A program made the translations under genes and the position numbers. The notes under the pieces are model-generated. The model did not search any database. It had not been told where the DNA came from and saw nothing but the letters and a program-made list of their open reading frames with translations. This document shows, one piece after another, positions 9,501-18,389 of a stretch of DNA of 64,000 nucleotides. This stretch comes from Limoniibacter endophyticus (lineage in GTDB: Bacteria > Pseudomonadota > Alphaproteobacteria > Rhizobiales > Rhizobiaceae), in the NCBI RefSeq assembly GCF_014652835.1, contig NZ_BMZO01000002.1, forward strand, positions 310,001 to 374,000, in the 5' to 3' direction. Each line of letters begins with the position of its first letter. The first letter of the stretch is position 1.

Positions 9501-10508
9501 CTAGCCCTGCTCGCGAACGAGCGTGCGGATGACGTCCGAAACGCTCATACCTTCGGCGCGCGCCGCAAAGGTCAGGGCCATGCGATGTTGCAGGACAGGT
9601 TCAGCCAGCGCATGCACGTCATCGATCGAGGGGGCAAGGCGGCCGTCGTAAAGCGCGCGCGCGCGGCTGCACAGCATCAGCGACTGGCCGGCACGGGGAC
9701 CGGGACCCCAGGCTACGTGCTTATCGGTATGCTCGTTGCCGTGGCCGGGGCGCGCGGCACGCACGAGCGAAAGGATGGCGTCGACGACGCTTTCGGGAAC
9801 CGGCATGTGGCGGATCAGCGACTGGACGGCGATCAGGCGGCTGGAATCCAGAACGCTTTCGGCCTCCGCGTCGTGGGCACCGGTGGTTTCCAGTAGAATG
9901 CGGCGCTCTGCGTCGAGTTCGGGATAATCGACGTTGACCTGCAAAAGAAAGCGGTCAAGCTGAGCTTCCGGGAGCGGATAGGTGCCTTCCTGCTCCAGCG
10001 GGTTCTGCGTTGCGAGCACGTGAAAAGGATGCGGCAGGTCGTAGCGCAGACCCCCGACCGTGACATGGCGCTCCTGCATCGCCTGCAACAGAGCCGACTG
10101 TGTGCGCGGGCTGGCACGGTTGATCTCGTCGGCCATCAAAAGCTGGGTGAAGACCGGCCCGGCGATGAAGCGGAAGGAACGCTTGCCGGTCTCGTCCTGC
10201 TCCAGCACTTCGGAGCCCAGAATATCGGAAGGCATGAGATCGGGCGTGAACTGAATGCGGCTTGCGTTGAGGCCGAGCACGGTGCCTAGCGTTTCCACCA
10301 GCTTCGTCTTGGCAAGCCCTGGAACGCCGACCAGGAGCGCGTGGCCGCTGGCGAGGATGGCGATCATGGTCTGCTCGACGACGCTCTCCTGACCGAAAAT
10401 CACCTTGCCCACGGCTTCGCGCACCTTGGCAAGTTCACCCAGAGCGGCTTCGGCCTGCGCAATCATTTCCTTGTCCGTGAGGCCCTTTTCGGTGATTGCG
10501 GTGTTCAT
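9501..10508 (-). CDS. MoxR-family AAA+ ATPase
   Basis: 335-aa AAA+ ATPase of the MoxR class, thought to act as a chaperone for vWA/DUF58-containing partners. Walker A is GVPGLAKTK (about residue 62) and Walker B is LLMADEINRA. ATQNP (sensor 1) and PEAQLDRF follow. First gene of the operon, with its start facing the DUF1285 gene across 130 bp that must hold both promoters. The family assignment is secure, the client proteins are not. Confidence 0.92.
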   Translation of the reverse strand: MNTAITEKGLTDKEMIAQAEAALGELAKVREAVGKVIFGQESVVEQTMIAILASGHALLVGVPGLAKTKLVETLGTVLGLNASRIQFTPDLMPSDILGSEVLEQDETGKRSFRFIAGPVFTQLLMADEINRASPRTQSALLQAMQERHVTVGGLRYDLPHPFHVLATQNPLEQEGTYPLPEAQLDRFLLQVNVDYPELDAERRILLETTGAHDAEAESVLDSSRLIAVQSLIRHMPVPESVVDAILSLVRAARPGHGNEHTDKHVAWGPGPRAGQSLMLCSRARALYDGRLAPSIDDVHALAEPVLQHRMALTFAARAEGMSVSDVIRTLVREQG

Positions 10509-10638
10509 GCGCGCTCGCGTCCTTGTTTAGGATTGAAGAGTGAGGCTAGCATTGCGCATCGCCCCCGTTAAGTGCCCGATCTGCAGATAGAACCATCTCT
10601 CTACTGACTTTTGTGACAAGAGTGACTATTTCGTGGCC

Positions 10639-11262
10639 ATGACCGATCGTAATCGTAACAAAGGTTTGAAAGAGGCTGTCGACCCTGCGGGGCTTGCGAG
10701 CCTGCTTTCACGCGCCAGCCGTGCGCAGAAGGGGCCTGCGCCCGTCGAAAAGTGGAACCCGCAACACTGCGGCAAGATCGATATGGAAATCCGCGCCGAT
10801 GGAAGCTGGTTTTATATGGGGACTCCGATCGGCAGGCCGGCACTGGTTGAGCTTTTCTCCAGCGTATTGCGGAAGGACGAGGACGGCATAACCTATCTGG
10901 TCACGCCGGTGGAGAAGGTGGAAATTCGCGTTGCGGATGCGCATTTCATCGGCGTCGAAATGCACGTCGACGGTGACGGGAGCGGCCGAAGGCTGACCGT
11001 GCGCACCAATGTCGGCGATGTGGTGGAGATCGGCAGGGATAATCCTTTGCGTTTTGTCATTGGCGAGGAAACGGGCGGGCTGAAACCCTATCTTCTCGTG
11101 CGCGGACGGCTGGAGGCGCTATTGTCGCGTGCGCTTACCTACGAATTGGTCTCGCTTGGCGAAGAGATCGAAGTTGACGGTCGCGACATGTTCGCCATCC
11201 GCAGTGGCGGCGAGGTTTTCGCGATCATGCCGGCGGATGAACTGAATAGGTTGTCGGGATGA
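10639..11262 (+). CDS. DUF1285 domain protein
   Basis: 207-aa protein of the DUF1285 family, conserved in Alphaproteobacteria with unknown function. Typical features are WNPQHCGKIDMEIRADGSWFY near residue 36, then GRPALVELFSSVLRKDEDG. Start chosen at ATG 10639. An in-frame GTG 6 nt upstream is possible. It overlaps the next Nudix gene by 4 nt (ATGA), and that in turn overlaps the CCA-adding enzyme gene, giving a tight three-gene operon. Confidence 0.85.
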   Translation: MTDRNRNKGLKEAVDPAGLASLLSRASRAQKGPAPVEKWNPQHCGKIDMEIRADGSWFYMGTPIGRPALVELFSSVLRKDEDGITYLVTPVEKVEIRVADAHFIGVEMHVDGDGSGRRLTVRTNVGDVVEIGRDNPLRFVIGEETGGLKPYLLVRGRLEALLSRALTYELVSLGEEIEVDGRDMFAIRSGGEVFAIMPADELNRLSG

Positions 11263-11894
11263 ACGATACGGTTTTCGATGCACCTTTTTCCATGGATGAG
11301 TTTCGGCGCCGGCTCGGCGCTGCCGATTTTTCCAGTCGATCCGATCCCTATGGCGATCACAGCCTCAACCCTGGAACGGCGAAAATCCTGACCCGGCGCA
11401 AGCTGGTCGATGCGGCCGTGCTTGTGCCCGTCGTCGAACGAGAAAATGGAACTTCGCTCATCCTTACCAAGCGAACCGAGACGCTGCGCAGTCATTCCGG
11501 CCAGATCGCTTTTCCCGGCGGTCGTGTCGATCCGGAAGATGCGACCATACGCGATGCCGCCCTGCGCGAAACCGAGGAGGAAATCGGCGTCGATCGGCTG
11601 CTGATCGAGGTGATCGCCGATCTTCCGATCTATGTCACAGGCTCTGGCTATTCGATCACGCCCGTCGTTGGCGTTGTCCAGCCGGACTACGTACCGGTTC
11701 TAAACGAAGACGAGGTGGCGGATCTGTTCGAAGTGCCGCTTTCGTTCCTCATGGATGCCAGCAATCACGAACGTTCAAGCCTCATCTGGCAGGAGCGTGA
11801 ACGCTTCTTCCACGTGATGCAGTATCAGGAACGCTATATCTGGGGGGCTACCGCCGGCATCATCCATATGCTCTATGAAAGGCTTTATGCGTGA
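11259..11894 (+). CDS. CoA pyrophosphatase (NudL-type Nudix hydrolase)
   Basis: 211-aa Nudix enzyme of the coenzyme A diphosphatase group, expected to cleave CoA to 4'-phosphopantetheine and 3',5'-ADP. The diagnostic LTKRTETLRSHSGQIAFPGG stretch precedes the Nudix box (GRVDPED...ALRETEEEIG, about residues 85-110). Translationally coupled on both sides by 4-nt overlaps with the DUF1285 and CCA genes. Confidence 0.88.
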   Translation: MNDTVFDAPFSMDEFRRRLGAADFSSRSDPYGDHSLNPGTAKILTRRKLVDAAVLVPVVERENGTSLILTKRTETLRSHSGQIAFPGGRVDPEDATIRDAALRETEEEIGVDRLLIEVIADLPIYVTGSGYSITPVVGVVQPDYVPVLNEDEVADLFEVPLSFLMDASNHERSSLIWQERERFFHVMQYQERYIWGATAGIIHMLYERLYA

Positions 11895-13150
11895 CTATGA
11901 TGATCGGCGACCGCGCGCCCTGGCTCCAGGACAAAAACTTACAAACACTTCTGGCCATCCTGAGCGAAAGCGGAGAGGAGGCGCGCGTCGTCGGCGGGGC
12001 GGTGCGCAATGCGCTGATGGGCGAGCCCGTGCACGAAGTGGATATTGCTTCGACGACCTTGCCGGAGGAAACGGTCGCACGTGCCGGGAAAGCAGGGTTC
12101 AAAGCGGTCCCGACGGGCATTGAGCATGGCACGGTCACGGTGGTCATCGATGGCACGCCATACGAAGTTACGACGCTACGCTCGGACGTCGAAACTGACG
12201 GGCGTCATGCCAAGGTGAAATTCAGCCGCGACTGGGAAGCGGATGCAAGGCGTCGCGATTTTACGATCAATGCCCTCTATCTTGATCGGAAGGGGCAGGT
12301 CCATGACCATGTTGGCGGCGCGGCAGATATCGAAACGAGGACTTTGCGCTTCATCGGCGATCCGGGTGAGCGTATCGAGGAAGATTTCTTGCGTATCCTG
12401 CGTTTCTTTCGCTTCTTCGCCCGGTATGGATCGGGTCGTCCGGATGCCGAAGGTCTGAAGGCCTGTGCCCGGTTGAAAAGCGGTCTGACAAGACTTTCGG
12501 TCGAGCGCGTCTGGGCGGAACTTTCGAAATTGCTCGCAGCGCCGGATCCGTCGCGCGCCATCCTGTGGATGCGTCAGACGAGTGTACTGACGGCCATTCT
12601 ACCCGAAAGCGAGAAGTGGGGCATCGATGCCTTTGCCGGTCTGATCGAGACCGAGAGAACGCTCCATTCGGAGCCGGATATACTCCTGCGCCTGATGGCG
12701 ATCGTGCCGCCTGACGAGGCCCGCATGGTTGCATTGGCCCGCAGGCTGAAAATGTCCAAGCGGGATGAAAAACGACTCGCCAGCTGGGCGTTGACGCCAT
12801 CGCCGACTGCCGATCTTGGCAGGAGCGGTCTGGCAAAGATGCTCTATCGTGGCGATCCCCAAGCTTTGCGGGATCGTATCATGCTGGCCTATTCCTCCGC
12901 ACGTTCAGCCGCTGCAAACGATCTTTCGCGGGTTGCGGAAGCCGGGCAAAGGCTGGAGCAAGTCCGCATGGCGCAAACATGGGAAAATCCGGTCTTCCCG
13001 GTCTCCGGCGCCGATCTGCTTGAGGCGGGGTTCGTGCGGGGAAAGCCATTGGGAGATGTCCTCAAACGTCTCGAAGAGAGATGGATCGACAGTGGCTTTA
13101 CATTAACAAAAGACGATCTTCTCGAGGAAGCATACAAGGATAGAAAGTAA
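11891..13150 (+). CDS. cca: CCA tRNA nucleotidyltransferase
   Basis: 419-aa class II nucleotidyltransferase that builds or repairs the CCA 3' end of tRNAs. Visible motifs are GGAVRNALMG (about 36-45), the catalytic EVDIAST carboxylates, RRDFTINALY, and the downstream helical body typical of poly(A) polymerase/CCA enzymes. The GTG start at 11891 overlaps the Nudix stop. ATG codons at 11897 and 11900 are alternatives. Last gene of the DUF1285-Nudix-cca operon. Confidence 0.93.
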   Translation: MTMMIGDRAPWLQDKNLQTLLAILSESGEEARVVGGAVRNALMGEPVHEVDIASTTLPEETVARAGKAGFKAVPTGIEHGTVTVVIDGTPYEVTTLRSDVETDGRHAKVKFSRDWEADARRRDFTINALYLDRKGQVHDHVGGAADIETRTLRFIGDPGERIEEDFLRILRFFRFFARYGSGRPDAEGLKACARLKSGLTRLSVERVWAELSKLLAAPDPSRAILWMRQTSVLTAILPESEKWGIDAFAGLIETERTLHSEPDILLRLMAIVPPDEARMVALARRLKMSKRDEKRLASWALTPSPTADLGRSGLAKMLYRGDPQALRDRIMLAYSSARSAAANDLSRVAEAGQRLEQVRMAQTWENPVFPVSGADLLEAGFVRGKPLGDVLKRLEERWIDSGFTLTKDDLLEEAYKDRK

Positions 13151-13331
13151 AAATCAGCACAAAGAAACATATTCTATTAGAGTAAAAAGGTTTTTTCTTT
13201 AGCATTGCCCGGTTCAGGCTGTTTCCCGAAAGGTTTTGACGAAGAATAGCGTCGCTGCCAGTTTTCGACGCGCGGTCGACATCTCCTCCCGTCGATCGCG
13301 TTATCTATCATCGAAAATGGGTGTAATATTG

Positions 13332-13523
13332 ATGATCTCTTCTCTTAAATATTCGTTTGGGTTGACGGCCGTTCTGCTTCTCGCCGGATGCGAAACGGGT
13401 AGACACGATAATCTCGATCTCGATTTCAAAAAACCGGTTTCCTCACAATGGAACCGGCCCGGCCATCATGAAAAAACATTCTTCGAGAAGCGCGAGGAAA
13501 TGCGCTTTTATGGCGCCGATTGA
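13332..13523 (+). CDS. Small lipoprotein
   Basis: 63-aa protein starting at ATG 13332 with a hydrophobic signal ending in a lipobox (LLLAGC), so the mature protein should begin at Cys20 or so and be lipid-anchored. The remainder is short and charged (FEKREEMRFYGAD). I do not recognise a family. An upstream ATG at 13317 in frame is a possible alternative. A strong intrinsic terminator follows immediately, supporting a real transcription unit. Confidence 0.6.
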   Translation: MISSLKYSFGLTAVLLLAGCETGRHDNLDLDFKKPVSSQWNRPGHHEKTFFEKREEMRFYGAD

Positions 13524-13538
13524 TTTGCAGTCATAGAC

Positions 13539-13577
13539 AAAGGCCTCGCGGCTTGCGCGAGGCCTTTTGTTTTTCTC
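13539..13577 (+). terminator. Intrinsic terminator after the small lipoprotein gene
   Basis: A 12-bp stem (AAAGGCCTCGCG at 13539-13550 with CGCGAGGCCTTT at 13556-13567), a 5-nt loop and a T-rich tract. Confidence 0.9.
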
Positions 13578-13592
13578 CGGAATGCACGTGGA

Positions 13593-13778
13593 TCAGGCGG
13601 CGCTTGCCTTGTTGACGATACGCGAGCGGATGGCTTCGACCATGGTTTCGCGTATGATCGTTTCACCGTGCGTATCCCGCATATGTTCGACGGCCTTGCG
13701 GATCACTTCCGCCTCGTCCTCGTGACGCGCGTGAAACGGACATCCGGGAACCAGCGTGCCGCAATGAAATTCCTTCAT
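13593..13778 (-). CDS. DUF1059 small protein
   Basis: 61-aa protein. The start MKEFHCG-x-LVPGC-x-FHARHEDEAEV and the HMRDTHGE segment fit the DUF1059 family. Cys6, Cys13, His16 and His19 could form a metal site. Function unknown. It ends near the plus-strand terminator, so the two genes converge. Confidence 0.75.
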   Translation of the reverse strand: MKEFHCGTLVPGCPFHARHEDEAEVIRKAVEHMRDTHGETIIRETMVEAIRSRIVNKASAA

Positions 13779-13897
13779 TGTCTTTCTCCAATCCTTTGAT
13801 GCGAACGAACTCTTCGAGCCGTACGCCCGCCTGGTTTTCTATACAATGAGCATTTCCAATGGTTGAAAACGCGCCGTGCTCCGCGAGAGTTCCGCAT

Positions 13898-14833
13898 TTA
13901 GGGCCAGCGCACCGCCGGCGGGAGCGATGAAAGGATCGAGTTGACATTACCGCCCGTTTTCAACCCGAAGATCGTACCACGGTCATAGAGCAGGTTGAAT
14001 TCGACATAGCGTCCACGCCGGATAAGCTGTTCTTCACGGTCGGCTTCGGTCCAGCTTTCATTGAAATTCTTGCGAACAAGCATGTCGTAGACGAGCATGA
14101 AAGAGCGCCCGACATCCTGCACGAAACGGAAATCGGCATCCCAGCCGCCCCTCTCTTCCGGCGCCTTTTGCCAGTCGAAGAAGATGCCGCCAATGCCGCG
14201 CGGTTCCTGGCGATGGGGCAGGTAGAAATATTCGTCACACCATTCCTTCATGCGCGGATAGTCGCCAATGCCCGGATGCTTCTCGCATGCGAAGCGCATA
14301 GCCTTGTGAAAGAGCACATTATCGGGATCATCCTGGTTGCGGCGTCGGTCAAGCATGGGTGTCAGATCGGCGCCTCCACCGAACCACTGGCGCGTGGTGA
14401 CCACCATGCGCGTGTTCATGTGAACGGCCGGCACGTTCGGATTCCAGGGATGAGCGATCAGCGAAATGCCCGATGCCCAGAAACGGGGGTCCTCGTTGGC
14501 CCCTGGTATCTGATTGCGAAACTCCGGCGAGAATTCACCGTAGACGGTGGAGGTATGGACGCCGACCTTCTCGAAAACGCGACCATGCATAATCGACATG
14601 ACGCCTCCTCCTCCCCGGCCTTCATCGCGTGCCCAGGGGGTGCGCTCGAAGGAGCCGGGCATCCATGAGGAGTGCTCGCCGGTCACGTCCTGTTCTATCG
14701 TTTCGAATTTCGTGCAGATCTGATCGCGCAGGGATTCGAACCAGGCGGTCGCGGTCGCTTTCTTGGCTTCTATGTCGGCGGGCAGACCGGGGGCAATGTC
14801 AGGGCGTTCCATGCGCTCGTTCTTCTTTCTCAT
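13898..14833 (-). CDS. hemF: Oxygen-dependent coproporphyrinogen III oxidase
   Basis: 311-aa cytosolic enzyme that oxidatively decarboxylates coproporphyrinogen III to protoporphyrinogen IX in heme synthesis. Family hallmarks are [26 protein letters not shown] and the C-terminal [18 protein letters not shown]. Length fits the family (about 300 aa). The nearby trmL and petABC genes, which need heme, are a common grouping in Hyphomicrobiales. Confidence 0.95.
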   Translation of the reverse strand: MRKKNERMERPDIAPGLPADIEAKKATATAWFESLRDQICTKFETIEQDVTGEHSSWMPGSFERTPWARDEGRGGGGVMSIMHGRVFEKVGVHTSTVYGEFSPEFRNQIPGANEDPRFWASGISLIAHPWNPNVPAVHMNTRMVVTTRQWFGGGADLTPMLDRRRNQDDPDNVLFHKAMRFACEKHPGIGDYPRMKEWCDEYFYLPHRQEPRGIGGIFFDWQKAPEERGGWDADFRFVQDVGRSFMLVYDMLVRKNFNESWTEADREEQLIRRGRYVEFNLLYDRGTIFGLKTGGNVNSILSSLPPAVRWP

Positions 14834-14933
14834 GCGTGTTCAAGACTGTGTCTATTAACCATGGCGGACAAAAGACTCGTCTTTTTGTAGAATGCGACTT
14901 AAACTTTTGCTTGAACGGGTCAAGGAGACGAAA

Positions 14934-15191
14934 GTGCGCACCCCGTCAAGACCACCGCTTAACAGTCTGAAACAGAGTATGGAAGCAGCCCGCGAAAATG
15001 GCAGCAATGCCAAGCGGGATGGATTCGTGCGTGAAACCTTCATCCTTGCGCGTCCGCAGGCCCGCGAGAAGGCGCGCGAATGCTTCGAACGTTGGCCCAG
15101 GCCGGCCTACTGGACCGAGATTGAAAGCTGGTTCGAGCGTCCTGGCGATGTTATCGAGTTCACGATCAGGCGCCTGCCGACGGCGGACTGA
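14934..15191 (+). CDS. Small conserved-looking hypothetical protein
   Basis: 85-aa basic protein, start chosen at GTG 14934 because AAGGAG lies about 7 nt upstream. An ATG at 14892 would add 14 residues without a good ribosome-binding site. The C-terminal half (KARECFERWPRPAYWTEIES, then a short beta-like end) looks like a compact domain. I do not recognise the family. Divergent from hemF and convergent with trmL. Confidence 0.6.
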   Translation: MRTPSRPPLNSLKQSMEAARENGSNAKRDGFVRETFILARPQAREKARECFERWPRPAYWTEIESWFERPGDVIEFTIRRLPTAD

Positions 15192-15232
15192 TTTCTCAAA
15201 TTCTCTGGCGCAAATTAGTGGAAGTTGCGGGC

Positions 15233-15721
15233 CTAGTCAGGAGCGGCAGAGAACGTGTCTCCGATCTGCCTGATGGCTTCGCCTGTCACCATCGCTGCGC
15301 TGATGGCCAGGTTGAGGGAGCGGCCGCCTCCTGGCATGGGAATCGTCAAACGTGCATCGGCAAGAGCGTGCACTTGATCGGGCAGGCCTTTCGATTCCCG
15401 ACCGAACAGGAGAACGTCGTCGGAACGGAATTCAAAATGCGTATAGGGCAGGGAAGCTTTCGTGGAGAGAATGACCAGTCGGCGCCCCTCGGTTTTCCGC
15501 CAGGCTTCGAAAGCGTCGAAGTCGATGTGGCGGGTGAGTGAAGCCAGCTCCAGATAATCCATCCCGGCGCGTTTCAGGTTCCGGTCGGAGACGTCGAATC
15601 CTGCCGGCTCGATAATATCCAGTGCAATGCCGAGACAAGCTGCCATGCGTAGCAACGTGCCGGTATTACCGGCAATGTCAGGCTGGAAGAGGGCAAGGCG
15701 GATGTTGCGGTGTTCTGTCAT
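15233..15721 (-). CDS. trmL: tRNA (cytidine(34)-2'-O)-methyltransferase
   Basis: 162-aa SPOUT methyltransferase that 2'-O-methylates wobble C34/U34 in tRNA-Leu isoacceptors. The N-terminal LALFQPDIAGNTGTLLRMAA, LLFGRESKGLP and the knot motif IPMPGGGRSLNLAISAA are all present. Length matches the family (about 155-160 aa). Confidence 0.93.
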   Translation of the reverse strand: MTEHRNIRLALFQPDIAGNTGTLLRMAACLGIALDIIEPAGFDVSDRNLKRAGMDYLELASLTRHIDFDAFEAWRKTEGRRLVILSTKASLPYTHFEFRSDDVLLFGRESKGLPDQVHALADARLTIPMPGGGRSLNLAISAAMVTGEAIRQIGDTFSAAPD

Positions 15722-16166
15722 GGGCTAAGCTTTTCGTTTTGCGGAAATCGGGTGACCAGACGCAGCCTTCATTCCTGCCGAAGACGCACCTGTTGCATCT
15801 GCGCAACAAAATCGCGTTTCTGCCCGGCTGAAAAGAAAGCAGGGTAGTCACTTTTCGCGAATGGGCGTATAAGGCTCATCATTGTCAACCGTCAGTGCGG
15901 TGTGCGTTCATTTCAGATGCACAAGGACGTGCTGATTATCCCAACCCGATGCATCGTCTTTCGATGCAGCAGTCTACAGGAGGCGAAGAAATGCGACCAT
16001 TTCATATTGTGTTCGTTCGGCGCCTCTCACCCATTGTGGGCGGCTTCTGATCGGCGGATTGGGTTAGACTTTTTCGCGCCTCGATAGAGCGCGTTCTGCT
16101 TCCAGCAAATAGTCATTGCTCCAGTCCCGCCGGATTAAACCCTCCGGACTGCTTGGGATTGCGACA
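15722..16166. other. Intergenic region trmL to hypothetical gene
   Basis: 445 bp with no convincing coding frame, terminator or repeat. It probably holds the trmL promoter (minus) and the promoter for the ABC-exporter genes (plus). Confidence 0.5.
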
Positions 16167-16472
16167 ATGACTCTCCTTCAAAAAGACGCTTTGGCGTCGA
16201 AACAACATTACCATTATGCCGCGCGGATCGTGCATGACGATCCGCAGCGCATCGCTTTCGAGATTCTTCATGGGATCAGACGCGAGGAATTGCAAAAGGC
16301 GCACCGCGTCCGTCTACCGGACGTTTCGCCGGAGAATGCAATTTTCGTCGTCTCGTCAAATGCTTGGCATGTTCGCCTGGCTAGAAGAATCAAAGCGGTT
16401 CTTGGCCTGCCGTGGCGGGCTTTGAAGCACAATAAGAAACAGGTGCGGCAACGCGCAGAAATGATTGGATAA
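16167..16472 (+). CDS. Hypothetical protein upstream of ABC exporters
   Basis: 101-aa basic protein from ATG 16167, ending 5 nt before the first ABC exporter. No recognised domain. The tail is rich in Lys, Arg and Gln (KHNKKQVRQRAE). Its tight spacing to the exporter supports translation. A long opposing frame over the same DNA is rejected. Moderate to low certainty. Confidence 0.45.
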   Translation: MTLLQKDALASKQHYHYAARIVHDDPQRIAFEILHGIRREELQKAHRVRLPDVSPENAIFVVSSNAWHVRLARRIKAVLGLPWRALKHNKKQVRQRAEMIG

Positions 16473-16477
16473 GAGCC

Positions 16478-18328
16478 ATGTTTTCCTGGTTTGAACGACG
16501 ATTGGATCCGTTTCCTTCGGAAGCACCGGTGGTGCCGACGAAGAAGCTGTTTGCCTTCATATGGCATTATGCAAAGCCGGCGTGGCCCTGGTTGCTTCTG
16601 CTCGGCCTCATGTCGATGGGCATCGCGATTGCCGAGGCTGCACTCTACAGCTTCCTTGGCAATATCGTGGATTGGCTGGCGACAGCCGACCGCACCACCT
16701 TTCTGGCCGACGAGAGCTGGCGACTGATCGGGATGGGCGCGCTGGTTCTGGTGGGACTGCCGCTGATGGGTGCCGTCCACACGATGACGATGCATCAGAC
16801 GCTGGCCGGCAATTTCGGCATGATCGCGCGCTGGAAGATGCACCGCTACCTGCTGCGCCACTCGATGACCTTCTTCGCCAACGAGTTTGCGGGACGGGTC
16901 TCGACCAAGGTGATGCAGACTGCACTTGCCATTCGCGAAGTCGCGCTGAAGATCATCGACGTGTTCGTCTATGCGATCAGTTTTGTGCTGGCGATGCTTT
17001 TCACCGTTGCGTCGGCCGATTTGCGTCTTGTCGTGCCGCTGCTCTTCTGGCTCCTGGTCTATCTTGCCATACTCGCCTATTTCGTGCCGCGGCTGGCCAG
17101 GCTTGCGCAGGAGCAGGCGGATGCACGCTCGTTGATGACGGGGCGTATCGTCGACAGCTACACGAATATCACGACGATCAAGCTTTTTTCCCACGCGGGA
17201 CGCGAGGAAACCTATGCGCGTGACGGCATGAACCTGTTCCTCGGAACGGTACACCGCCAGATGCGCAAGATTTCAGGCTTCAACATCCTGATCGATATCA
17301 ACAACGCCTTCGTGGTTTTTGCCACGGCAGCACTGGGCATCTATTTCTGGATGACGGGTTCGGTTACCACGGGTGCGGTTGCGGTCGCCATCGGTCTTTC
17401 AATGCGCGTCAACGGAATGTCGCAATGGATCATGTGGGAGGTGACTTCGCTGTTTGAAAACATCGGCACCGTCTATGACGGCATGTCGATGATGACAAAG
17501 CATCACGACGTGGTCGATGCCAGGGACGCGCCTGCCTTGAAAGCACAGGAGGGTGGTATCGTCTACGAGAACGTGCGTTTTCACTACGGCAAGAACAAGG
17601 GCGTTATCGACGATCTGTCGCTGGTCATCAAGCCTGGTGAGAAGGTCGGTCTGGTCGGGCGCTCGGGTGCGGGCAAAACCACGCTGGTCAACCTGCTCTT
17701 GCGGTTTTTCGACCTGGAGAAGGGCAGGATCTCGATCGATGGTCAGGATATCGCGTCGGTGACGCAGGAATCGCTGCGCGCGCAGATTGGCATGGTGACG
17801 CAGGACACATCTCTGCTGCATCGTACGATCCGTGAGAACATCGCCTATGGTCATCCCGGCGCTTCCGACGACGAAATCATTGCGGCGGCCAAGCGGGCGA
17901 ATGCCTGGGACTTCATCGAGGGTTTGACCGACATGCATGGCAAGACCGGTCTTGATGCACAGGTGGGCGAACGAGGCGTGAAGCTTTCGGGCGGACAACG
18001 CCAACGTATCGCGATTGCCCGCGTATTCCTGAAAAATGCGCCAATCCTCGTTCTCGACGAGGCGACGTCGGCGCTGGATTCAGAGGTCGAAGTGGCTATC
18101 CAGGAGAACCTGTTCTCGCTGATGCAGGGCAAGACGGTGATTGCAATCGCACACCGGCTTTCCACGCTGACCGAGATGGATCGCCTGATCATCATGGACA
18201 AGGGTAAGATCGTGGAACAAGGATCGCATGACGAACTTGTTGCCACTGGCGGCATTTATGCCCATCTCTGGGCGAGACAATCCGGCGGCTTCATTCTGGA
18301 TGAGCCGCAGGAACAGGCGGCAGAATGA
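16478..18328 (+). CDS. ABC exporter half-transporter (TMD-NBD), first of pair
   Basis: 616-aa inner-membrane half-transporter: six-helix type I exporter domain (about residues 30-330) fused to an ATPase domain. Walker A is GRSGAGKTTL, Q-loop region MVTQDTSLLHRTI, signature LSGGQRQRIAIAR, Walker B with catalytic Glu VLDEATSALD, and the H-loop AHRLST. It is followed after 61 bp by a paralogue with the same layout, so a heterodimer is plausible. Substrate unknown. Confidence 0.9.
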   Translation: MFSWFERRLDPFPSEAPVVPTKKLFAFIWHYAKPAWPWLLLLGLMSMGIAIAEAALYSFLGNIVDWLATADRTTFLADESWRLIGMGALVLVGLPLMGAVHTMTMHQTLAGNFGMIARWKMHRYLLRHSMTFFANEFAGRVSTKVMQTALAIREVALKIIDVFVYAISFVLAMLFTVASADLRLVVPLLFWLLVYLAILAYFVPRLARLAQEQADARSLMTGRIVDSYTNITTIKLFSHAGREETYARDGMNLFLGTVHRQMRKISGFNILIDINNAFVVFATAALGIYFWMTGSVTTGAVAVAIGLSMRVNGMSQWIMWEVTSLFENIGTVYDGMSMMTKHHDVVDARDAPALKAQEGGIVYENVRFHYGKNKGVIDDLSLVIKPGEKVGLVGRSGAGKTTLVNLLLRFFDLEKGRISIDGQDIASVTQESLRAQIGMVTQDTSLLHRTIRENIAYGHPGASDDEIIAAAKRANAWDFIEGLTDMHGKTGLDAQVGERGVKLSGGQRQRIAIARVFLKNAPILVLDEATSALDSEVEVAIQENLFSLMQGKTVIAIAHRLSTLTEMDRLIIMDKGKIVEQGSHDELVATGGIYAHLWARQSGGFILDEPQEQAAE

Positions 18329-18337
18329 AATGACGAT

Positions 18338-18363
18338 GCGGGCGGCGCGAGTCGCCCGCTTTT
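18338..18363 (+). terminator. Hairpin between the two ABC genes
   Basis: GCGGGCG (18338-18344) pairs with CGCCCGC (18353-18359) across 8 nt, then TTTT. It could attenuate read-through into the second half-transporter or stabilise the upstream mRNA. Confidence 0.5.
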
Positions 18364-18389
18364 CCCTGCAAACAGAAAGCGGATGAGAC

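Noticed and set aside
16268-17254. 328-codon minus-strand frame over the first ABC gene
   Set aside because: Overlaps a clear ABC exporter, and its His/Arg/Gln-rich composition is typical of a shadow frame.
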